A stretch of 64,000 nucleotides of DNA, from the NCBI GenBank assembly GCA_029378245.1, contig JARKIF010000016.1:434001-498000 (forward strand). The letters are read 5' to 3'. Numbering within the stretch: the stretch's first letter is position 1; every line of letters begins with the position of its first letter. The translations under genes and the position numbers were made by a program. Below, piece after piece: positions 45,293 through 58,498 of this stretch. The DNA is from Roridomyces roridus (lineage: Eukaryota; Basidiomycota; Agaricomycetes; Agaricales; Mycenaceae). The notes under the pieces are model-generated. The model had not been told where the DNA came from. It worked only from the letters and a program-made list of their open reading frames with translations, and searched no databases.

Positions 45293-47368
45293 TCATCTCT
45301 CAGGCTCCTCTTCCACCAGACTTTCAGCGCCTTCGAAACGTGGTTGTATCCCACAAAGGAACTGACTCGGAACGCTGGAAATGTGCGTTTCATTTTGGGT
45401 TCATGACGAGCAAGAAATCACGCACCTGACAAGACCAGAGCTCCAATGCACATCAAGCCCGTGGTCTGGGGACCGGATTGAGAAGACCTGTAGGATGTTT
45501 GATATCGCAATCCAAATCGAATCATCGGCAAAGTGGCGTCCAGGACATATGCTGTTGTAAGTGCCTCAGCTCAGTCATTGAGAGCATCGAGAAAGAAAAT
45601 TACCGCCTGCCAAACCCGAAAGCAGCTCGGGCTGGGTCTGGAGCCGCTTGTGCACTTCCGTTTGGGATGAACCGCTCTGGGATGAATTGATCAGGATCCG
45701 GATACACCTCTGGGTCGTGCAGCATCGCCCTTCAAGATGGGTCAGACAAGCAAGACGAAGTGTGAAAAGGACAAACGATATGTTTGCCAACACAGTCGTC
45801 TTTTTGGGAATGTATACACCGCGGTATTCGTCTGCTTCCGTGGTACAATGAGGAACACCTGGAACGAGGTCAATGACTGAACCTCTCGAGGATGTCAATT
45901 CCAACCGAGAGGCGTAACGGCCTTCCAAGCGCAAAGTCTCCTTCACAACGGCACCGATGTATGGCAGCTGCTCCCGGTCGTCAAAACCGGGCAGACGGCC
46001 TCGGCCGACAACCCGATCCAGTTCAGCCTGTGCCTGTCGTTGCACATCGGGATACGAAGCCATAGCCAAAAAGAAATTGGTAAGGGCAGTCGCAGTCTAC
46101 GAGATTGATCAGGAAGAGAAGAAAGCAAGTAAAGACTCGGCCTTACCGTATCTGCACCAGCTAAGGGAACTTTCTTCAGTCCAATCATGGAGTCAAGTAG
46201 GATTGTAACGAACCACTATAGACGACACCCCCGCAGTTTGAATCAACTCTTCGTCGGCGGATTCGTCTTCCAAAAGGGTGCTGACCATCGAACGAACAGC
46301 TTTCCCTGCAGCCTTTGGTGCGACTTCCGTCATTCATCGGCGCACATTAGGTAAAGACTCACCAGTTGTTCCTTCACCATCAGAAAAGGGGCCTGGCGCA
46401 TTTGAAGGGATAATCCACGTCTATCCAGTGCAATGCGTTTGAAGGGAGCGATGCAAGAGGGGAGATATTTCACTGGATAACAGGATAAGGACCAGGGCAG
46501 CAGACGTATTTCGAAACGCACGTATCGGTATGGTGTCAACGAGTGCAGCACCTGGAGTCTTCTCTGAATGGCGTCGGACCTCTTCAGCCAACTGGATGAA
46601 CGGATCGTCGCCTGTGCGGACTTGGTGGCCATAAGTAATCATGATGATGATGGCGCCGGCCATGCTGAAGAATGTAAGAAATGAAACGAAAGGCGTGAAA
46701 GTCGACGCACCGTTTGAGGTGATCAGCGAACCGAGTCGGCTCGAGAAGCAGATTGCGCAGCAGTACTTGCACTTCCAGGACCATCACCAATCGATATTCC
46801 GTGGCAACAATCCCGGGCTGAAAGTACTGCTGAACGACTCGCCGATGAGCAGCGAAGCCTTCATTGTATGATTGTAGCACAAGGTTCCAATCCCAGCCCA
46901 TTCTAAACATTTTAATACGACGCCGAGGGAAGAGCCCGCTTCACCTACAATTCTTTGATCATAGGTAGTCGGGGCCTGGTGGTAAATATCAGGGGAGAGT
47001 AGCCTCGAGTAAGACAAGGCATACCTATCGGACCAGACGGCGCCGCGTTGATTGAGCAGTTCGTTGGCCGCAAGGAAAGAGTTGATGGACAAAATTGAGA
47101 TTCCCAGAACGCGCATATAAATTATGTCGCTCTCTACAGTCAAGTTGGTATTGAAAATGAACGTACAGTAGGTTTGCATACCGTACTTGCGCGCTAGAGC
47201 GGCGTAGCTGTCCCATTCTCGTCCACCAGTTGGCAAGTCCTTCAAGTTACCGACGAGAAAGCGCGGCTTCGGGCCAGGAGGTAGTCTCTTCGAGGACCAT
47301 CCGGCATACACCCAGCTGAGAGCAAAAACCGCGAGAATGCAGGCAGCTGCAGTTGGTAGTAGGCTCAT
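45293..47368 (-). CDS. Cytochrome P450 monooxygenase
   Basis: Membrane-anchored P450: N-terminal helix AAACILAVFALSWVYAGW, proline hinge LPPGPKP, I-helix AGADTTATALTNFF, K-helix KETLR, a PERF-type meander (FIPERFIPNG) and the heme loop AFGFGRRICPGRH, where the Cys is completed by an intron inside the loop. About 510 residues from many exons, ending FEGAESLVEEEPER at 45293. It resembles basidiomycete CYPs annotated as O-methylsterigmatocystin oxidoreductase-like (naming inherited; substrate unknown). The start at 47368 (MSLLPTAAAC) is the ATG preceding the anchor. Same strand as the hydrolase gene 264 bp downstream, with a shared promoter repeat, so co-regulation is plausible. A foldback element sits about 105 bp upstream. 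Confidence 0.88.
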
Positions 47369-47383
47369 GGCTACTTTAATTCC

Positions 47384-47467
47384 CACTATGCGGCATTTCC
47401 GAACGGCGTTTTGTCCGAGACAAGTTCCAATCTTGTTTCCGGCGGAGGTGGCCCTAGCCGTTCCATG
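47384..47467. repeat. Promoter-proximal direct repeat, copy 2 (P450 promoter)
   Basis: Partner of 45046-45130; see that entry. Its distal end directly touches the CCATCT target duplication of the foldback element at 47474. Confidence 0.85.
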
Positions 47468-47473
47468 CCATCT

Positions 47474-48287
47474 CTAGTCTCGGAAACCCAGACGTTCCTC
47501 GGATTCTCACAGCGGGACTCACGGCTAAATCTCTATACCTGACTAAGAGCTGATTACGACGACCGGATATAATACCAAATCTGTAATTTCGACTGATGGA
47601 AGAGACATTTGATTGATTTCTCAAGGCTGTCAAAGAAAAAAGGGCACTGGAACGTCTGGGCCGGTCGTCAGTGTGTTACCTACCATCAGCGTGATGGAGG
47701 CGTCACCCTTGCTCCACATCACCCGCCGCCTGCCTGCCGCGCTTCCGGCTGCGCTCCCTGCTTGTTAATGCCCTCCCCGCGTCCCAAGCATCCGCCACAA
47801 CACTTCGGAAATGACTCGGGCCTTCATTATCCCAAATTGGCATCAAATTTCTGCACGGTACTTGTAGGGAAAACAAGTTGTACATTGCTCCGAGAACAAA
47901 GTGCCCTGCTCCGAAACCCAAGTGCAAGGCACCAATGAATGAGTGGGGGAGCTCAGATCTCATGTCTCTTACTGTCTGTATGGCAAACCTCTGTCTGGCT
48001 GGTCGATTTGGGCTTTCCTCACTGCGGCAGTTGAGAGGATCAAGCGGGGATCATGATTTGGCGATGGGAATAATGGTGTTACACACCACGTCACGCTGAT
48101 GGTAGGTAACACAGCGACGACTGGCCCAGACGTTCTAGCGCCAATTCTCCCATCACACATATAGCCGATCAATCAAATGTCTCATCCATCAGTCGAAATT
48201 ACAGATTAGGAATTAAATCCGGCTACTGAGAATCAGCCGTGAGTCCCGCTGTGAGAATGCGAGGAACGTCTGGGTTTCCGAGACTAG
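47474..48287. mobile_element. Foldback/MITE-like element with ~200 bp terminal inverted repeats and 6 bp target duplication
   Basis: Arms 47474-47694 and 48091-48287 are imperfect inverted repeats. Both ends are CTAG followed by TCTCGGAAACCCAGACGT on the respective strands. Other matching blocks are CACAGCGGGACTCACGGCT, AATCTGTAATTTCGACTGAT and TGTTACCTACCATCAGCGTG. One 20 bp length difference occurs inside the arms. CCATCT occurs exactly once on each side, at 47468-47473 and 48288-48293, as expected for a target-site duplication. The 396 bp centre has no convincing coding frame, so the element is non-autonomous. No transposase family can be named from these ends. Confidence 0.75.
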
Positions 48288-48418
48288 CCATCTCCGTGAT
48301 TTGTGAAAGAAAAGAAAAAGAAGGGGAGGAACTTGAGAGAGTTGGAGAGGAGATCGACGGGATACGATCTCGTGACTTGATGCGCGCAATGTCAAGCGCT
48401 CCATCGAAACGCACACAG

Positions 48419-48466
48419 GGAGGGCGCGTAGTCGACACCCTCGCTGCAGTCGACTACGCGCCCTCC
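48419..48466. other. Perfect 18 bp inverted repeat with 12-base loop
   Basis: GGAGGGCGCGTAGTCGAC at 48419-48436 pairs perfectly with 48449-48466. It lies between the foldback element and the 3' end of the chitinase gene, about 140 bp past the chitinase stop, so it could be in that transcript's 3' flank. No T-tract follows and no coding frame explains it. Confidence 0.85.
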
Positions 48467-48603
48467 ACACATCGCCAGCAGAAAGACATGATCGCAAGCC
48501 TCCGCCATCTTAATCTGCATAAATAATCTATTCCAAAATCTTCCAGTTGCAGTATACAGATACATCCGGTTCGTAATCATAGCTAATAACTTATTCATTT
48601 CTT

Positions 48604-50897
48604 CTAACAGCCCGAAACCTCGACCCAAACACCCGCTACAAAAGCCCGATCAGCGCTGCGGCGCGACGGAGAAAGGGAGCCACTCACCTGAACCCCCAGG
48701 CACATCGCCCTGAGTCCACCACTGTGCCTTCCAAATAGCGCCGTTATACGCGACTTCCAAGCCAGCGGTCGCATACACAGTCTGTGTAGATCCCAACGCA
48801 TTAGAAAGATAGGATCCGAGGTTGAGCAGACGTACCGTCGAGCTCCAAGCAGCAACTCCACTGCACGACCCGCTCGAACCACCACCGCTGCTGCTGCCAC
48901 CACCGCTACTGCCACCACCACCACTGCTAGTGGTGGTGCCCATGTTCGACTTGATGTTATCGTAAATGCTGTTGGGGTAGCTGGATGGGAAATGAGCGGG
49001 TGCACGATGGATGACGCAGACCCACGTACCTGAGATGGTTCTGCGTCTGGTCGAGTTGACCAAGAACACCCGCGCTGACACCGACGAGCGAGTCGGCGCC
49101 AACCTTGTCCGTCGAAAGCTACGGCATGATTCAGCACCGGAGAAAGGACCTATATGGTTTGCGACTAACCTCCTGTGGGATGGTCAGCATCGTCACAGGA
49201 GAAAAAGAGCATGCTTACCCAGAACATACTCCCAGCCAAACTGTTGGCAACGGTGTACTGCGCCTTGAGCTTGACAATGTTGGGCGTGTCGTACGATACA
49301 AGCTCGCTGGTGGCCGAATTGTACGAGTAACTCGAGACGTCGGTGGTGTTCTCGAAAACCTGAGCACCAGAAACTGGAAGGGTGTCAGAACAGTCCAGAT
49401 CCTCGCCCATGTGCCAACTCACGTGGAAGGACCTTGTACGAGTAGATGCCAGCTTGGATCGTCCCTGGACCAATCTACTGAAGATGAGGGGCGATCAAGC
49501 TAAGAGTTCTTTACTGACCCCGTTGTAAGATTGGCCAAGACCCGCCGTTTCCTCAAATGCATGACCGTAAAGCGGAATGCCTGCAAATCAATCAATGACC
49601 GCTCGAATTTACAAAAGTAAGGTTACCCATGGAAATTTTCGCAGCGGTGGCGCCTGAGCTGACGAAATGCTTGACAGCAGCATCTGTGCTAACTCCGGTG
49701 CGGGCACCTCCGTACAAGTTTGCCTGATTGTCGGCATAAGTGAGCCAGGAGCCGGCATAATCATATGCTGAGAGAATAAATGCGATGAGCTCAAGGCGAC
49801 CAGGAAGAGGAAAGACGCACCCATCAGATTCCAATATGTGAGGGCTGGAAATCGGAGCTCAGCGCAAACCGAAACGGAGAAAACGCACCTTGGTCCATTT
49901 GCGGCACGACCAAATTGGCATTATTCTCAGCTCCAGCCGAGACAGCCACGGTGAGTTGATAGGGAGTAGCATCGCCCTTCTTTGCCTGCAGTGCGTCGAA
50001 TGCGGTTCTCAGCTCAGTGAAGAGGGCCGCGAAGCCCTGGCCTTGAGCAGCGTTGGAGGGGTATTCAAAGTCGAGGTCACTGAGTGCGTGAGAAGGAGGG
50101 ATTGCATGATGGCACAACAACTCACATCCCATCAAGCCCAAAGTTCTCAATCATGGACACTGCGTTCGTGACAAACGTGGCGCGGTAGCTTGGGTTCGTC
50201 ACGAAAGCGAAATGACCTAGGACCCCATCAGCAATTGGTCGCCCGGTGTAACAAGAACACGACCAACCGCTTTGGGAATATGTGTATCCGCCGACAGACA
50301 GCAGAACCTTGAGATTGCGGTTGGCCATCTTGAGCAAGTACATTTGCTTGAAGCACCCGTAGACATTGTTGCCACTTTCGTCCCAAGAGTCGTTAGGGAA
50401 GTGTTTGTCAGTATCGGCGTAGGTGTCAGTGAGGCTGATTGTCCCGCTGTTCGGGTCGACATCGGCAAAGCTGTAGAGAATGTCTATCCAGGTTTGAGAT
50501 ACGGATACATCGAAGGAACAGAAACATACGGGTGAGCGTCGAGGTCACGACATCCGTTGGCTGGAAGTTCCTGGATTGCCATCAACTTATCTGGTTCAGG
50601 GAAGAGCATCGAAAGTTGCATACGCCGCGTAGATGCCCCAGTTGGTAAAGTACCCTATTCGCCGAAAAATGAATGATGGAGGAAATTGTGCAAGAAGAAC
50701 AACTGACCAATTGAGACCTTACCAGTGACTCGTCGATGGATCTCATGATAGACGGGGTGACTTTGTGTCTCGACTTTGTGCGCGGGAGCGGAGACGTTGG
50801 CGGGTCTTGCCATTGTCGGTGTCGCATTTACAACGTTCAAGGCCGCTAGGGCAGCCAAGAAGAGAAGAGTACGCTTCAAAGAAGAGAAGGATGCCAT
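48604..50897 (-). CDS. Secreted GH18 chitinase with C-terminal chitin-binding module
   Basis: Endo-type chitin hydrolase. A signal peptide (MASFSSLKRTLLFLAALAAL..VNA) is followed by the TIM barrel: YFTNWGIYAAYATF, LLSVGGYTYS (SxGG), DGMDLDFEYP (the DxxDxDxE catalytic motif, Glu as acid), YDYAGSW and AGSMFWELSTDK. A Ser/Gly linker (about 48860-48945) leads to a CBM5/12-like module with WKAQWWTQGDVPGG. The end matters: reading through gives WLPFSVAPQR (stop 48650), but a 51 bp intron (GTGAGT to TTGTAG) gives GVWVEVSGC, the usual closing of such modules, with stop at 48604-48606. I chose the spliced form. Neighbour of cellobiose dehydrogenase on the same strand. Confidence 0.9.
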
Positions 50898-51337
50898 TGT
50901 GCGAGGAGAGTCCTAGGAGACTTTCGAGGCCGCAGACAGCTTTTGAGTCCCCGCCGAGAGATTGGAGCCACATGGTCCAGCTTTGACAAGAGAGACGACC
51001 ACACCATGGAGATAGCGATGACCTGGTCAGAAGGCCTGTGGATAAGCCGAGAAAACAGTGGTTGATGCAAGCGGAGATCATAACAAGTCTTGGCACGCGA
51101 GTTTCTGCCGGAGTAGAAAGGTCGGATACAGTCCGAATCTAGTCTCCGCGCGTCTTTCAGAGGTACCACCGTGAAATCTGTGTGTTCAGTGGGAGCAACA
51201 ACGGTTGATGCGGCAGTGCTCTGATCAAGTTTTGATGGATACCGAACTTTCTCGCGTGGTCTCATCTCTATCTTCTTATCCAACTCATGCATTGCAGTTC
51301 GTTGCTCCCTTTACTCGGTAAAATTACAAGGGTAAAA
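50898..51337. other. Intergenic region, chitinase promoter
   Basis: 440 bp between the chitinase start and the CDH stop. I see no gene and no clear TATA box. A short frame at 50876-51292 minus lacks any family signal. Confidence 0.4.
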
Positions 51338-54661
<3,324 letters not shown>

Positions 54662-55661
54662 AGCGCGAGGAGCCTAGCGGCCATTTCTTTTGGTTTTTAA
54701 ACATCCCGCCATTGCGAAGAAGTTCCGGGGGCATACCAGTCGTTGTATCACGCTGGCTGGTGACGATTAGGCGGATACAAGTCGGATTACAAGGGAGGAT
54801 GTATTCCGAAACATGTGGCCAGAGACAATTCAAGCGCGACGATTCATGTCTCGGAGAATGCGACAAAATACCGACCTAATTCCGAATACGGGCGGTACTT
54901 GAGTTGAATATAGAGATTAGCTACGGACAGAGACTCACTTGGCAGTATGTATACCGAGAAGTCGAAGCGAACGAACAAGAATATGTGGTGGTTCAGCAAG
55001 CCGTCAGGCACAGAAGTAGACAAGCCCTTGAGAGACGACGATCGCCATTCTTGCCTTCAAAAATGACGCACAGTGCCGGAGGATACCACAGCTATTAATG
55101 TTCGAGAGCAAAGCACCGCGGCAGCGAGACCGGCTGGTCTATTTCATTGCTATTTCATCCGAGATATACGCTGGCAAGAAGGAGATAGGACGCGCAGGAC
55201 CGTCGGAGCCTAAAGTCAGAGAAATTTGATTCTCGGAAAAAATGTAGTAAGAGTAGAAGAAAGGCGGAACATGTAGATTTCCTTGCAAGGGCCTCCTCGG
55301 ACTCGAAGACGATGAACTTCTTGAACTTGGCATGAATGCAACATGAATGTTTGTTTGTTCGTCAAGACCGTGACGGGTGGCTGTACATCGCAATCCTTGT
55401 TGCTCGTCTCGGTCTTGGTGCAACGTCGGTGACGAGTTCTCCAAGGGTGTCGCCTGTCCATCACCACTCATCTCGTCCTCGTCCTCGTCCCCGTCCTCGC
55501 CGTTCAGCTCGGCTTCCGCTCTCTTTTCATCTTTCATTCTCCCCCTTTCATTCTCGTGGGCCCATCCCTCACTGCCCCAGACTCTGTCTGCCGCGCTCTC
55601 TAACGAGTCCCTGCATCCGTCTGCGGTATAATCATTGCCCCCGGCCTCCATCGCGTTCATC
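54662..55661. other. Intergenic region, CDH and TEM1 promoters
   Basis: 1 kb between divergent genes. The part near TEM1 is strongly pyrimidine-rich, with a CCTCGT-type microsatellite at about 55467-55500, likely the TEM1 5' leader. The 200-codon minus-strand frame over it (55139-55741) is acidic low complexity and antisense to this tract; I do not accept it as a gene. Nothing else seen. Confidence 0.5.
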
Positions 55662-56543
55662 ATGGCAACGCCTTCTGCTTCAAGCTCCAGCCCTGCCGCA
55701 GGACCAAGCGGCCAGAACTCACACCCACTTCTCGAGACCAACGACGAAAAGAACAGGTGTGTACATCCATCTACGCTCTACGCGCTCCGTCGCAAACTGT
55801 TTCTCGCCACAGCGTCGTTATCAAAGTCGGAATGGTGGGCGACTCGCAGATAGGCAAGACGAGTCTCATGGTCAAATACGTGGAGGGCAGTTTCGATGAG
55901 GATTATATCCAGACGCTGGGTGCGCCTCATCCCGACCCTCGTTCTTTCTCGTCATCGTGACTAATCAATTTCGTAGGCGTCAATTTCATGGAGAAGACAA
56001 TCTCCGTGCGACGGACAACGATAACATTTTCAATATGGGATCTGGGAGGGCAACGCGAGTTTGTGAACATGCTCCCGCTGGTCTGCAACGACGCTGTCGC
56101 AATATTATTCATGTTTGACCTTTCACGAAAATCTACGCTCAATTCGGTGAAAGAGTGGTATCGCCAAGCCAGGGGTTTCAACAAGGTCCGTGTTGCGGGT
56201 TCACGACACTGGATCCATCTCACTAACACCAACAGACCGCTATCCCTTTTCTCATTGGAACGAAATTCGACCAATTTGCCACTTTTCCCCGAGACGAACA
56301 AGAAGAGATAACAAAACAGGCGCGGCAGTTGTAACTTGCTGCCTAATACAAGTTTTGACTATCGCACAGGCCAAACGATTTGCACGAGCGATGCACGCGT
56401 CGTTGATATTTTGCTCAACATCGGCGTCAATAAACGTGCAAAAGATTTTCAAGATCGTTCTTGCCAAAGCCTTCGACCTCAAATGTGTCATCCCGGAGAT
56501 CGAAGGTGTTGGGGAGCCTGTGTTGATCTATGTCGACGTATAG
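55662..56543 (+). CDS. TEM1: Septation GTPase Tem1/Spg1
   Basis: Small Ras-like GTPase at the top of the mitotic exit/septation initiation network. The spliced product has about 240 residues. A 30-residue Ser/Pro N-terminus ([17 protein letters not shown]) precedes the first intron. Then come [20 protein letters not shown] (G1, GDSQIGKT), [14 protein letters not shown] (switch I), [12 protein letters not shown] (G3, DLGGQ), [10 protein letters not shown] (G4, TKFD) and [15 protein letters not shown] (G5). The [20 protein letters not shown] block is characteristic of Tem1/Spg1. No C-terminal CaaX is present, normal for this family. Four introns. Confidence 0.95.
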
Positions 56544-57126
56544 TGCTACGGGGTGATACCATTGGTTTCATCGGATGGGAGAGTATGCTGCTGCCGGGTC
56601 GGGAACAGGGAGGAAGAGTGAAAAGATCTAGGTGCGTCGCTATGTCCATCCATTTCTACTTGAAACCCATCTCTGCACCAGTTTGTCTGCCCGTTGTGGG
56701 AATAGTACTTCGCTCAGGCGTGTGCTGTTGTAACACCTTTGTGGGCTGCATCCGGGATCGCCGACCTTGACGTTGAAAAACTACCTTAGAGTGCAAGACA
56801 GTTGTTCTTCTATGGGAGTGAACGGACAGCCTACAGCCCGTCTACCATTATGAATCTTTATATCGCCCCTCTCTAGTTTCCCGCGACCCGTCATCCCCAT
56901 CCCATTAATCGCATATTATCCCAGTTGTCGTTTTCTGTCTGCTGCATTCCTCTCTTCACACTCCTCGTCTCGCACATCTTCACCTCCCTGTACATTATTT
57001 GTCGATTCCTTTACACATGCACAAACTGAATGCTGTAAAACCGCGGAATTGCGGCGGAACTACTTGACGCGAACGAGCTGTGCTCGGGACGCCCAGCGCT
57101 CAACTGCTTGATTCTCGCCACGTCGC
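56544..57126. other. Intergenic region, GGPP synthase promoter
   Basis: About 580 bp. It contains the TEM1 3' flank and a CT-rich leader before the GGPP synthase ATG. No gene recognised. Confidence 0.4.
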
Positions 57127-58470
57127 ATGTCTGCCTCTGCGTACGATAACATTCTCTCGCGTCTGTCCAGCGAATCGCCATGGTCCCACCAGTCTGAATC
57201 GGTACCTTGCAAGTTGCTTCGCGTGCCCTGCTCAGCATTATCTTGCAGGCGGTCTTGGAACCATTCACGTACATTATTTCGAATCCGGGCAAGGATATCC
57301 GTTCGCAACTCATGGCGGCGTTCAACACCTGGATAAATGTCCCAGAGGACAAGCTCAAGATCATTGCAAAGGTCATCAGTATGCTGCACAACGCCAGTCT
57401 CATGTGCGCGCTGTTCCGTATCGCGCGTCAATGCGCTCAACGACTTGCAGGGTGGATGACATTCAAGACGATTCTTTGCTGCGACGCGGAGCGCCAGGTT
57501 CAAGGAACATTCATCGACTACCCCTGTTATTCTAACTGCTTTCTAGTCGCTCACAAGATCTACGGAGTGCCCCAGACCATAAATACGGCCAACTATGTCT
57601 ACTTTCTGGCCTTTCAGGAGCTACTGGCCCTTGCCTCGGACGCCTCGTCGCCTTCGCAGGAGGAGCTGATTTCCATAATCACAAGTACGCAAATCAAGCA
57701 CTCAAGAATGCAGCTCAATGTGTTACAGCGGGACTCATCTCCCTCCATCGCGGGCAGGGCCTCGAGCTGCTCTGGCGCGACTCGCTCACGTGCCCGACGG
57801 AGGAGGAATATGTCGGCATGGTCAATAACAGTGCGTGCCACGAAACGCCCTGAGCAGAGTCTGACTGGCCTCCGCAGAGACGGGCGGTCTCATTCGAATC
57901 GGCATCAAGCTTTTGATGGCCTGCGGGACCACAAATCTCGACGTGTAGGGGACCTTTACGATGAACCGTTCTGTACTAAATGGATGCAGGGACTATGTTC
58001 CATTGGCAAACCTCATCGGCGTATTCTTCCAGATCAGAGACGACTACATGAATCTCAAGAGTGGAGAGGTGGGCTGTCTTTCTTTGTTGTAAAAACTCAG
58101 AAACCAACCAGTCTCCAGTACACCTCTAATAAAGGATTCGCGGAGGATCTAACCGAAGGCAAATTCTCGTTCCCAATCGTGCACGGAATACATGCCGACA
58201 GGAGCAACCGCCAGGTTCTCAGTACGTTTCTCACATGCCCACAAGGATTGCTCCGACTCTTGACTAGATACGCTGCAAAAACGACCCAAGACACCTACCC
58301 TCAAGATTCACACCATTTCATACCTCGACAACCACACACAGTCCTTTGCTTACACGCGCTCCGTTCTCAAGAACCTGGAGCAGCAGATGAGAGACGAGAT
58401 CACCAGGCTTGGTGGCAACAAGCGTCTAGAGACCATAATCGACGGGCTGGCGTTAAAGGACCTACAATAA
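57127..58470 (+). CDS. Geranylgeranyl diphosphate synthase
   Basis: Adds isopentenyl diphosphate units to give C20 GGPP for protein prenylation, ubiquinone or carotenoid and diterpene branches. After splicing: [39 protein letters not shown] (first Asp-rich motif DDIQD, completed across two introns), [44 protein letters not shown] (second Asp-rich motif) and [11 protein letters not shown]. The C-terminus ends [14 protein letters not shown]. About 320 residues, the usual length. Ala/Val-Leu-Glu-Pro-Phe near the N-terminus and the DDIQDDS first motif fit the GGPP rather than farnesyl type. It converges on the sterol glucosyltransferase gene, stop codons 28 bp apart. Confidence 0.92.
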
Positions 58471-58498
58471 TAATATGTAACTGTACAATCAATGTAAT

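Noticed and set aside
55139..55741. 200-codon minus-strand frame with an acidic repeat
   Set aside because: Antisense to the pyrimidine-rich TEM1 leader and first exon; no domain, and low complexity explains its openness.
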